This document shows positions 22,601-28,413 of a stretch of 37,034 nucleotides of DNA, one piece after another (within the stretch, counting starts at the first letter, position 1; every line of letters begins with the position of its first letter). Source of the stretch: Paracoccaceae bacterium (GTDB taxonomy: Bacteria > Pseudomonadota > Alphaproteobacteria > Rhodobacterales > Rhodobacteraceae). A program made the position numbers and the translations under genes. The stretch covers positions 1 to 37,034 of the forward strand of contig WFTU01000412.1 in assembly GCA_015485375.1 (NCBI GenBank). Reading direction: 5' to 3'. The notes under the pieces are model-generated. The model worked only from the letters and a program-made list of their open reading frames with translations. It had not been told where the DNA came from and searched no databases.

Positions 22601-22626
22601 GGGCCGGGCGGTCTGCTGCCCGGCCC
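22601..22626 (+). repeat. Hairpin after the decoration-like gene
   Basis: GGGCCGGGC (22601-22609) and GCCCGGCCC (22618-22626) pair perfectly over nine bases, loop of eight. AAATCC follows, no U-tract. The GGCCGG core is shared with the hairpin after the capsid gene. Confidence 0.6.
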
Positions 22627-22653
22627 AAATCCGTCAAACCGAAAGGACAGATC

Positions 22654-22998
22654 ATGCTGTATCGCGCCAAGAAATCGTTCAACATCGCCCGCGATGGCTT
22701 TACCAGTGAACACGTTCGCGAGGGTCAGATCATCAACGACGTTCCGAGGGATATGGCGCGCGGCCTGATCCTCGAGGGGTTCATCGAGAACGCGCCGGCG
22801 GGGGCCAAGATGGCGCCGCCCCTTGAAAACAAGGCAGAGGTCGAACCGACCGACCAGGTCGAACCCGTTGCCATCCCGGAAAACTGGCGCGACCTGCCCT
22901 GGCCGGAGCTGCGGTCGCTCGGCGCCGAGGTTTCGCCGACGGTCGTGCGCAACAAGTCCGACGCCATCCAGGCGATCGAGGCCTATATCGGCGAATGA
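22654..22998 (+). CDS. Unknown head-region protein with HeH/SAP-like end
   Basis: A 114-residue protein. Residues 1-45 form a small beta part (YRAKKSFNIARDGFTSEHVR), then an acidic linker with PTDQVEPVAIPENW and a C-terminal helix-extended-helix (LPWPELRSLGAEVSPTV, RNKSDAIQAIEAYI) similar to HeH/SAP elements. Commonly found in this location in phages, between capsid and connector genes. Function unknown. AAAGGA before the ATG. Confidence 0.65.
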   Translation: MLYRAKKSFNIARDGFTSEHVREGQIINDVPRDMARGLILEGFIENAPAGAKMAPPLENKAEVEPTDQVEPVAIPENWRDLPWPELRSLGAEVSPTVVRNKSDAIQAIEAYIGE

Positions 22999-23024
22999 GC
23001 CGATTTAATCAGTGAGAAACCGCC

Positions 23025-23426
23025 ATGCGCCATGATATCCATATCCAGCAGGGCGCGGACTGGTCCTTCGTCTACACGCACAAGGACAGCTCTGGCTCCG
23101 TGCTGGATGTGACCGGGTATTCCGCCCGCGCCTCGATCAAGATCGGGTTCGGATCGTCGAACATGGCCTATCTGTCGAGCGGATCGGACGCGAACGGCGG
23201 AACCATCACGGTCGGCGGGACCGATGGCAAGATCACGATGAGCATGACCGCCGAACAGACCGCCGCGCTGCTCGACAATGCGCTCGACGTGCTTTCGGAA
23301 AACTACGTCGCGCCGACCGGGCAGTTTCTCAAGGCAAGATACCAGCTGGAACTGCTGTCGCCGGCCGGGACCGTAACGCGCCCGCTCGAAGGTAACGCGA
23401 TGATTGACCGGGAGATCACAACCTGA
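23025..23426 (+). CDS. Putative virion protein, beta-sandwich-like
   Basis: A 133-residue protein beginning MRHDIHIQQGADWSFVYTHK, then strands (DVTGYSARASIKIG, GGTITVGGTDGKITMSMTAE) and YQLELLSPAGTVTRPLEGNA near the end. The pattern resembles Ig-like domains found in head or baseplate proteins such as BppU N-terminal domains. It ends one base into the next gene. Not assigned more precisely. Confidence 0.65.
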   Translation: MRHDIHIQQGADWSFVYTHKDSSGSVLDVTGYSARASIKIGFGSSNMAYLSSGSDANGGTITVGGTDGKITMSMTAEQTAALLDNALDVLSENYVAPTGQFLKARYQLELLSPAGTVTRPLEGNAMIDREITT

Positions 23427-23959
23427 TGGCCCTGACAGTTGAAACCGGTGCCGGTGTTTCCGGAGCGGACGCCTACGCCTCGACCACCACGGTCGACACA
23501 TATTGGTCTAACCGGCCCCAGAACGCATTGTCGGCGACGTGGGCAGCCGGAGCGACCGCAAACAAGGAAGGGGCGATCCGCGAGGCTTCGGCCTATCTGG
23601 ATGCCGTTTTCGGCCCGCACTACCGAGGGGTCGCGCGGGGCACCCTGCAAGGGCTGCTGTTTCCGCGCTCGGACGCATTGGACGATGCCGGGTTTCCGCT
23701 GCCAGACCTGCCTCAGCAACTGGTCGATGCGGTGTGCGAACTGGCGGCCAGGGCCCTCAGCAATCCTCTGGCAGATGACGATGATCGCGGCAATCAGATC
23801 GTGCGCATCAAGGAAAAAGTGGACGTCATCGAAACCGACACCCAATACGCCGAGGGCGCGCAGAAGCACAAAAGCTACGGCTTCGTCGCCGGCATGCTGG
23901 CGCCAATTCTCGACGGCACACAGCCGAATGCGCCGACACCGGCGTGGAACTGGACATAG
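23426..23959 (+). CDS. Head-tail adaptor, DnaT-like family
   Basis: A 177-residue protein. Features of the family: GAGVSGADAYASTTTVDTYW near the start, KEGAIREASAYLDAVFG, GLLFPRSDALDDAGFPLPD, then LPQQLVDAVCELAARALSNP and RIKEKVDVIETDTQY. This is the arrangement of proteins annotated as putative DnaT-like ssDNA-binding, which in context are head-tail connectors (analogous to HK97 gp6). Overlaps the previous stop (TGATG). Confidence 0.75.
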   Translation: MALTVETGAGVSGADAYASTTTVDTYWSNRPQNALSATWAAGATANKEGAIREASAYLDAVFGPHYRGVARGTLQGLLFPRSDALDDAGFPLPDLPQQLVDAVCELAARALSNPLADDDDRGNQIVRIKEKVDVIETDTQYAEGAQKHKSYGFVAGMLAPILDGTQPNAPTPAWNWT

Positions 23960-23972
23960 GAGGAGGCAGACC

Positions 23973-24323
23973 ATGCCAGCAATCACAGCGACCGACATGG
24001 GCGGCAGCGGCGCAAAGTCGATCACCGAAACCACGCTGAACGGCTCGGACACGTTCGTCTACGATGGCAACCGCGATCCGATCCTGTATCTTCGCAACCC
24101 GACCGCCGGGGCGATTTCGGCCACCATCGACGGCAGCGGAGCGTCCACCACCCACGGCATTGAAGGCGTCGGGACCATGGACCTTTCGGGCGGGTATGCC
24201 GTCGGCTCGATCGCAGCCGGCGCGGCCAAGGCAATCCGCCTGTCCACGATCCGGCACTATCTCGAGGGCACCATCGCGATCAACAGCGGCACGGGCCTCG
24301 TGGCTTCGCTGCTGAACTTCTGA
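23973..24323 (+). CDS. Putative virion protein, small beta-rich
   Basis: A 116-residue protein: MPAITATDMGGSGAKSITET, LNGSDTFVYDGNRDPILYLR, then TAGAISATIDGSGASTTHG and GAAKAIRLSTIRHYLEG. Such proteins occur between connector genes of alphaproteobacterial siphophages and are presumed structural. AGGAGGAGG upstream is one of the strongest ribosome sites in the window and fixes this start, although the frame stays open further upstream. Confidence 0.7.
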   Translation: MPAITATDMGGSGAKSITETTLNGSDTFVYDGNRDPILYLRNPTAGAISATIDGSGASTTHGIEGVGTMDLSGGYAVGSIAAGAAKAIRLSTIRHYLEGTIAINSGTGLVASLLNF

Positions 24324-24325
24324 TC

Positions 24326-24502
24326 ATGGATCGCGAAAGAGTATCCATCGCCCGGATCGAGGTCGTGGAGCGCGGTGATGGGCAATACACGAAAGTGGTC
24401 CTTTCGGACGGAAAAGAACTCGTCGGCATCAAGAAGCTGACGGCCACCGCCGGCGCCAATGATCAGCCGCTCGTCGAACTGACGGCGATCATCAAAAACT
24501 GA
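24326..24502 (+). CDS. 58-residue unknown protein
   Basis: A short gene filling the interval between two structural genes. It encodes MDRERVSIARIEVVERGDGQ, then YTKVVLSDGKELVGIKKL and a Glu/Leu end, an evident beta-rich small domain with good codon use. It starts three bases after the previous stop and ends ten bases before the next ATG. The function is unknown. Confidence 0.65.
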   Translation: MDRERVSIARIEVVERGDGQYTKVVLSDGKELVGIKKLTATAGANDQPLVELTAIIKN

Positions 24503-24512
24503 AGGGCAGGAC

Positions 24513-24830
24513 ATGGCGAAACTGACCAATCACACCCGCAGGCCGGTTGAACTTGCAACCGGGCATGTCATCGAGTCGGGCGAAACGCTCGAGACCACGA
24601 TGGATGTGGTGCGCCACGTCGACAATGTGCCGTATCTGAGCGGACTTGAACTGTCCGGGCGCATGACCATCGAGCGCGATCCGGACAAGCCGTCGATCGA
24701 TGTCATCACGCAAATGACGGTCGGAGAACTGCGGAAACTCCTCAAGGATTTCGGCGAAAGTGCCCCGTCCAGGGACACGGCGGCCGTCCTCAAGTCCAAG
24801 GCGGTGAACCTGCTTCATGGCAACGTTTGA
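24513..24830 (+). CDS. Unknown small head/connector-region protein
   Basis: A 105-residue protein. The first half is beta-like (LTNHTRRPVELATGHVIESG, VPYLSGLELSGRMTIERDP), the second half helical (MTVGELRKLLKDFGESAPSR). It resembles other small proteins found between adaptor and head-closure genes. GGGCAGG before the ATG; overlap of 14 bases with the next gene. Confidence 0.65.
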   Translation: MAKLTNHTRRPVELATGHVIESGETLETTMDVVRHVDNVPYLSGLELSGRMTIERDPDKPSIDVITQMTVGELRKLLKDFGESAPSRDTAAVLKSKAVNLLHGNV

Positions 24831-25176
24831 CTACAGTGCGCTCAAGACCAGAGCGGAGGCACTGATCACGAAATTCGGGCAAACGGCAACCCTGCGACAG
24901 TTGGCAACCGGTGCCGGCGCCGGATATCAGCCGATCAGGGGAACGCCTACCGACACGCCGATCGAGGTCATCGACCTGCGCAAGATGGAACGTGACGCTG
25001 CCGGCGTTCTGACCAAGGAGGTTCGTCGGCAGCTTCTGGTCAGCACAAAGGCCAGTGTGACGCCGCAAAAGGACGATACCGTGCAAATCGGATCGACGTG
25101 GCATAAGATCCTCGCCGTTCGCCCGGTCAACCCTGGCGGCACGAACCTGCTGTTCAAGCTGGAACTGGAAACCTGA
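24817..25176 (+). CDS. Head-closure (stopper)-like protein
   Basis: A 119-residue protein with the pattern of head-tail joining proteins: an N-terminal helix DYSALKTRAEALITKFGQTA, a first strand TLRQLATGAG, the middle VIDLRKMERDAAGVLTKEVR, and the C-terminal DDTVQIGSTWHKILAVRPVN ending in LFKLELET. Position between adaptor and tail-completion genes supports a head-closure role. It is coupled to the next gene by one base. Confidence 0.7.
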   Translation: MATFDYSALKTRAEALITKFGQTATLRQLATGAGAGYQPIRGTPTDTPIEVIDLRKMERDAAGVLTKEVRRQLLVSTKASVTPQKDDTVQIGSTWHKILAVRPVNPGGTNLLFKLELET

Positions 25177-25499
25177 TGGCCCACGACATTCTCAAGCTGC
25201 TCGACCAGCTGGAACCGAGTGTCCGCAAGGCGTTTCTGGCTTCCATACAGGACATTCGGTCCGAAGCGCAGATGGCTGTGATCGTCGGTGCCCTGGAGCG
25301 CGGCGATATCCCGGCGGCACTGACGGCCCTCAACCTTCGGCCGGAGTTTTTCGCGCCGCTCGATGACGTTTTGCGGGCTGCATACATGCAGGGGGGCGCG
25401 GAGGCGCTGGCAGGTCTGCCAAGGCTACCCGACCCTTTTCCGGAGGGCGCGTGGTTGCGCGCTTTGATGGCCGCAATCCGCGCGCGGAACAGTGGCTGA
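25176..25499 (+). CDS. Head morphogenesis protein, upstream frame (N-terminal part)
   Basis: A 107-residue frame: MAHDILKLLDQLEPSVRKAF, then SIQDIRSEAQMAVIVGALER and ALNLRPEFFAPLDDVLRAAY. I know this as the N-terminal section of alphaproteobacterial phage head-morphogenesis proteins (gp7/gpF-like), which normally continue into a GGRVV.RFDGRNPRAE section. Here that section lies in the -1 frame. The slippery heptamer CCCTTTT at codons 86-88 would join the frames into a 342-residue protein. The residues beyond F88 in this frame are then only made without a shift. Confidence 0.75.
   Translation: MAHDILKLLDQLEPSVRKAFLASIQDIRSEAQMAVIVGALERGDIPAALTALNLRPEFFAPLDDVLRAAYMQGGAEALAGLPRLPDPFPEGAWLRALMAAIRARNSG
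25433..25462 (+). promoter_or_regulatory. Candidate -1 ribosomal frameshift site
   Basis: In the upstream frame the codons are GAC-CCT-TTT, giving the heptamer C-CCT-TTT (25433-25439), a canonical X-XXY-YYZ slip. A stem GCGCG (25447-25451) / CGCGC (25458-25462), extendable by two G-U pairs, begins six to seven bases after it, the usual spacing for a stimulating hairpin. After slippage the reading continues TCC-GGA-GGG-CGC-GTG, giving the SGGRVVARFDGRN expected from relatives. Confidence 0.55.
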
Positions 25500-26203
25500 C
25501 CAGAAATTCGGCACGGCTGATCACCGAGATCACCGAGGGGCAGCGCAAGCTGGTTCGGTCGGTTCTGACCCAAGGCATGGAAGAAGGCCGCGGGCCACGT
25601 TCGGTAGCGCTTGACCTTGTCGGCCGCAGGAACCGCGCCACGGGGCGACGTGAGGGTGGACTGCTCGGGCTGACCGAAAGCGGCCTGTCCACTGTCCAGA
25701 ATGCACGAGCGGCGCTCATGAGCGGCGATCCTTCGGCCATGGAGCAATATCTGAGACTGAAAAGCCGGGATCGCCGGTTTGATCCGATCGTTCGCAGGGC
25801 GATCCGCGAGGGAAAGCCGGTGCCGGCGGACCAAGCACGCAAGATAGCCGGGCGCCTGGCCGACCGGTTGCTCTACCGCCGCGGCGAGACAATCGCGAGA
25901 ACGGAACTGCTGCAAAGCCTGCACGCCGCCCAGAACGAGGGGATCATGCAGCTGATCGACGCCGGGAAAATCCGGCAGGACCAGGTCACGGTGGTGTGGG
26001 ATGCGGCAAACGACAGCGCAACGCGACCCAGCCACCGGGCGATGGATGGGCAGACGCGCCGCTTGGGTGAACCGTTCACATCTGGCGACGGCAACCAACT
26101 GATGTTTCCGGGTGATACAAGCCTGGGCGCGCCGGCTTCCGACATTGTCAACTGTCGCTGCAGGTTGGAGCAGCGCATCAACTTCCTGGCCGATCTGCCA
26201 TGA
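25451..26203 (+). CDS. Head morphogenesis protein, downstream frame (gp7/gpF-like domain)
   Basis: A 250-residue frame, GTG at 25451 but probably translated by -1 frameshift from the upstream gene (then from codon TCC at 25439). It contains ARFDGRNPRAEQWLTRNSAR, VSV-like helices, GGLLGLTESGLSTVQNARAA, RLADRLLYRRGETIARTELL, and the C-terminal minor-capsid motif VVWDAANDSATRPSHRAMDG and NCRCRLEQRIN. This minor head protein sits near the portal and is needed for assembly or genome ejection in SPP1- and Mu-type relatives. No good Shine-Dalgarno fits the GTG. An assembly error or a real disabling indel is the alternative. Confidence 0.8.
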   Translation: MVARFDGRNPRAEQWLTRNSARLITEITEGQRKLVRSVLTQGMEEGRGPRSVALDLVGRRNRATGRREGGLLGLTESGLSTVQNARAALMSGDPSAMEQYLRLKSRDRRFDPIVRRAIREGKPVPADQARKIAGRLADRLLYRRGETIARTELLQSLHAAQNEGIMQLIDAGKIRQDQVTVVWDAANDSATRPSHRAMDGQTRRLGEPFTSGDGNQLMFPGDTSLGAPASDIVNCRCRLEQRINFLADLP

Positions 26204-26607
26204 CGGTTTTCAAGGTCGCGCATCTCGATGCGTGGGCGCGCAAGATCAAGAAGCGCACCGACCTGATCGTGCGCCAGGCCACGCATGACGTGATCGCCAG
26301 CGCGTCCCGGACAAGGCCCGGGGTGATGCGCGGCGGCACGGTGCAGCCCGGCTACGTGCCGCGCGACACCGGGTTTCTTGCAGCATCGCTGGTTTCGTCG
26401 CTGAACGGCTCGACAGCGCTGACCGGCGAGGACAGCTACATCATGGTCGTCGCGGATATGGATGCAGGCGACGTGGCGGAATTCGGCTGGACCGCGGCAT
26501 ACGCCCGCGTTGCGCACTATCGCGGCTGGATGTGGGTCGATGTGGCAGCCAACAACTGGCCGCGCATTGTCGACCAAGTCGTCGAAAGAGCAAAGGCCAT
26601 GTCATGA
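26200..26607 (+). CDS. Tail completion protein, HK97 gp10-like
   Basis: A 135-residue protein coupled to the previous gene by ATGA. The N-terminal helix HLDAWARKIKKRTDLIVRQA, RDTGFLAASLVSSLNG and AEFGWTAAYARVAHYRG, and a last helix WPRIVDQVVERAK, match the gp10-like minor tail family, in which RDTGxLxxS and Y..xxxxG.. are typical. Its place is at the head-proximal tail end or adaptor ring. Confidence 0.8.
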   Translation: MTVFKVAHLDAWARKIKKRTDLIVRQATHDVIASASRTRPGVMRGGTVQPGYVPRDTGFLAASLVSSLNGSTALTGEDSYIMVVADMDAGDVAEFGWTAAYARVAHYRGWMWVDVAANNWPRIVDQVVERAKAMS

Positions 26608-27005
26608 ACAAGAAGGACATCGTCAACGGTCTGAAGGATGTGCTCGATGGCGCGATCTTTGGCGTCGGCGTTTCCTGGCCGAACTTGGACTATTCCGGCA
26701 GTAGGCCCTTCCTTGAGGTGTCCTTCCCGACCGTCGTGCGAACGGGCGCCACGTTGAAGGGCAACCAGGTCGTGCGTGAGATCGGAAGGATGATGGTCAT
26801 TGTCGTTGCCGATCTGAACGAAGGCGAGGACACAGCCAACGATTTCGCGGACCAGGTCGAAGCGCTGTTTGTCGAGGGCAAGACCATCGCCATCACAGGC
26901 GGCAATGTCGTGATCACGGCACCGCCAGAAATTCGCGGCGGCTTTCGCGATGGTCCGGATTGGCGCGTTCCGGTGCTCATTCGCTATACCGCCACGTCAA
27001 CCTGA
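26604..27005 (+). CDS. Tail terminator-like protein (DUF4128 type)
   Basis: A 133-residue protein starting by ATGA overlap. LKDVLDGAIFGVGVSWPNLD, RPFLEVSFPTVVRTG, GRMMVIVVADLNEGEDTAND and the end DWRVPVLIRYTATS follow the pattern of small tail terminator proteins (lambda gpU-like), which cap tail polymerisation. A hairpin follows the stop by two bases. Confidence 0.78.
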   Translation: MNKKDIVNGLKDVLDGAIFGVGVSWPNLDYSGSRPFLEVSFPTVVRTGATLKGNQVVREIGRMMVIVVADLNEGEDTANDFADQVEALFVEGKTIAITGGNVVITAPPEIRGGFRDGPDWRVPVLIRYTATST

Positions 27006-27006
27006 T

Positions 27007-27029
27007 ACCGGCCTACCGGGCAGGCCGGT
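27007..27029 (+). repeat. Hairpin upstream of the tail-tube gene
   Basis: ACCGGCCT (27007-27014) and AGGCCGGT (27022-27029) pair perfectly over eight bases, loop ACCGGGC. No U-tract. With the hairpin at 27546 it flanks the tail-tube gene on both sides. Confidence 0.6.
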
Positions 27030-27078
27030 GCCCCACAGCGGGTGAGGCCCGGAGACAACCCAAGAACTGGAGGGCAGC

Positions 27079-27513
27079 ATGTCCATTTCCTTCATCGGTT
27101 CGACGCTCAGCGTGTCGGCCGCGAAACCTGCGACCGAGGACGCGTCCGGCTACGGCGCCCTGACCTGGACGGAAGTCGGCAAGGTCGTGTCGATCGGCGA
27201 ACTCGGAGATGAGGCCGAGGATATCGCGTTCGATGTTCTGAAGACCGGTCGCAAGAACCACGTCAATGGCGTGAAAGACATCGGCGACGTGCCGGTGACT
27301 ATCGAATACGACGTTTCCGACGCTGGCCAGGTGATCATCACGGCGGGCAACAACGGCAATACGACCCATTCCTTCCGGATCACCGACACCGACGGCGAGA
27401 ACTGGTATTTCTACGGGCTGATCGCCAACCAGAAGATGATGGCGCGCGAGTCCGGCCAATACAAAGGCCAGTCCTTCGTGATGCGCGGCCAATCCGGTCT
27501 GGTCAAGGCGTAG
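27079..27513 (+). CDS. Major tail tube protein
   Basis: A 144-residue protein that would polymerise into the tail tube. Typical: SFIGSTLSVSAAKPATEDAS, WTEVGKVVSIGELGDEAEDI, TGRKNHVNGVKDIGDVPVTI, FRITDTDGENWYFYGLIANQ. The lambda V/phi-type tube family has the same start (VS, tube motif), GEL and the insertion-free domain. CTGGAGGGC upstream. Strong hairpins on both sides agree with high production. Confidence 0.85.
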   Translation: MSISFIGSTLSVSAAKPATEDASGYGALTWTEVGKVVSIGELGDEAEDIAFDVLKTGRKNHVNGVKDIGDVPVTIEYDVSDAGQVIITAGNNGNTTHSFRITDTDGENWYFYGLIANQKMMARESGQYKGQSFVMRGQSGLVKA

Positions 27514-27545
27514 ACCGCCGGGTGCTGCGACTGCCAGACCGGTCA

Positions 27546-27569
27546 GGGGCGGGTTGGCGGACCCGCCCC
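27546..27569 (+). repeat. Hairpin after the tail-tube gene
   Basis: GGGGCGGGT (27546-27554) and ACCCGCCCC (27561-27569) pair perfectly over nine bases, loop of six, followed by GATTTCTT. The weak U-rich tail could give partial termination, lowering expression of the chaperone and tape measure genes relative to the tube. Confidence 0.6.
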
Positions 27570-27595
27570 GATTTCTTCCGCCAAAGAGGTAACAC

Positions 27596-28048
27596 ATGGA
27601 TCTTTCGACCCTGAACACAGCGGGGCCAGCCGAACGCGGCTCGGCGCTCCACCTGAAACACCCGGCGCTTGGGCACCTGCTCTACACCGGCGACGGCGCG
27701 TCCGAAATGGGCGAGTTGATCGACGAAAGCAAGGCCGAGCCGGTCCTGGTGTTTGTGCGCGGCATCGAGAGCAAATCGGCCAGGGAATTCGCTCGCGCGC
27801 TCCATCAGGCCCGCATGAAACTCGACGAGAAGCGCCCGTCCGACCTGGCTGCGATCGAGAAGATCGGGTTGGACTTCGCGGTCAGCCTGGTTGTCGGGTT
27901 TTCCGGCCTCGAGCGTGACGGAAAACCGCTCGAAGCGACAGAAGAGAACATCCGGGCGTTTCTCAGCGCATCGGATGAGATCGTGTCACAAGTGACCGAA
28001 TTTGCGCAGGATAAGCGCAATTTTTTCGCGAAAGGGTCAGCCAACTAG
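27596..28048 (+). CDS. Tail assembly chaperone G
   Basis: A 150-residue protein: LHLKHPALGHLLYTGDGASE, AEPVLVFVRGIESKSAREFA, KIGLDFAVSLVVGFSGLERD and EENIRAFLSASDEIVSQVTE match the G-type tail chaperone of alphaproteobacterial siphophages. Located between tube and tape measure genes. TTTTTTC six codons before the end is a -1 slip that leads into the T frame. The unshifted product ends after RNFFAKGSAN. Confidence 0.85.
   Translation: MDLSTLNTAGPAERGSALHLKHPALGHLLYTGDGASEMGELIDESKAEPVLVFVRGIESKSAREFARALHQARMKLDEKRPSDLAAIEKIGLDFAVSLVVGFSGLERDGKPLEATEENIRAFLSASDEIVSQVTEFAQDKRNFFAKGSAN
28021..28027 (+). promoter_or_regulatory. Programmed -1 frameshift site (G to GT)
   Basis: In the G frame the codons are AAT-TTT-TTC, giving T-TTT-TTC, a canonical slippery heptamer. 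After slippage the frame reads CGC-GAA-AGG and stays open until 28413. CAGCCA (28038-28043) can pair with TGGCTG (28068-28073), a weak downstream stem. The site is where lambda G/T frameshifts. High plausibility from context. Confidence 0.75.
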
Positions 28049-28413
28049 AACTGGCGGCCCGTCAGTATGGCTGGCTCAGCGCCGTCCCGGAAGACGATGC
28101 CGGCAACAAGTGGCCGCATGACAGGCTCTCCCAGCGGCGCCTTGAGGGCCTTTCGGACGGCATCCTGGAGGTCGGGCCCGGGCGTTACCTCGTCGAGGCG
28201 CTGTTCGAGGTGGGTCCGGTATCTCCGGGCTTCAACGGCCCCTTGCCGATCACGTGGCAGGAAGTCGCCGGATACATGGCTGCGACTGAGGCCATAAGCG
28301 AACCGTGGGAAGCGCGACTTCTGGTCTCCATGTCGCGCCAGTTCATCGCAGGCCTTGAAGAGGGCCGAAACGTGCTCTCGATACCACCGGCCGAACGCAA
28401 CGAGGATCGATAA
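28027..28413 (+). CDS. Tail assembly chaperone T part (made as GT fusion)
   Basis: A -1 frame of 128 codons without a credible start of its own near the beginning; a TAA at 28012 closes it upstream, so it can only be joined through the slip at 28021. The GT fusion would be 272 residues (144 from G). Sequence: ELAARQYGWLSAVPEDDAGN, RYLVEALFEVGPVSPGFNG, TWQEVAGYMAATEAISEPWE and LLVSMSRQFIAGLEEG. ITWQEV..YMA and the helical end resemble T-type extensions in related phages. Its stop overlaps the tape measure ATG (TAATG). Confidence 0.78.
   Translation, partial: RERVSQLELAARQYGWLSAVPEDDAGNKWPHDRLSQRRLEGLSDGILEVGPGRYLVEALFEVGPVSPGFNGPLPITWQEVAGYMAATEAISEPWEARLLVSMSRQFIAGLEEGRNVLSIPPAERNEDR

Noticed and set aside
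17282..26203. Gene transfer agent cluster instead of a phage
   Set aside because: Head and tail families overlap with GTAs, but integrase, excisionase, immunity and replication genes belong to a complete temperate phage.
28067..28297. Separate plus-strand gene within the T region
   Set aside because: It is in the third frame across the T part; its composition is poor, and the G-to-T frameshift explains the region.
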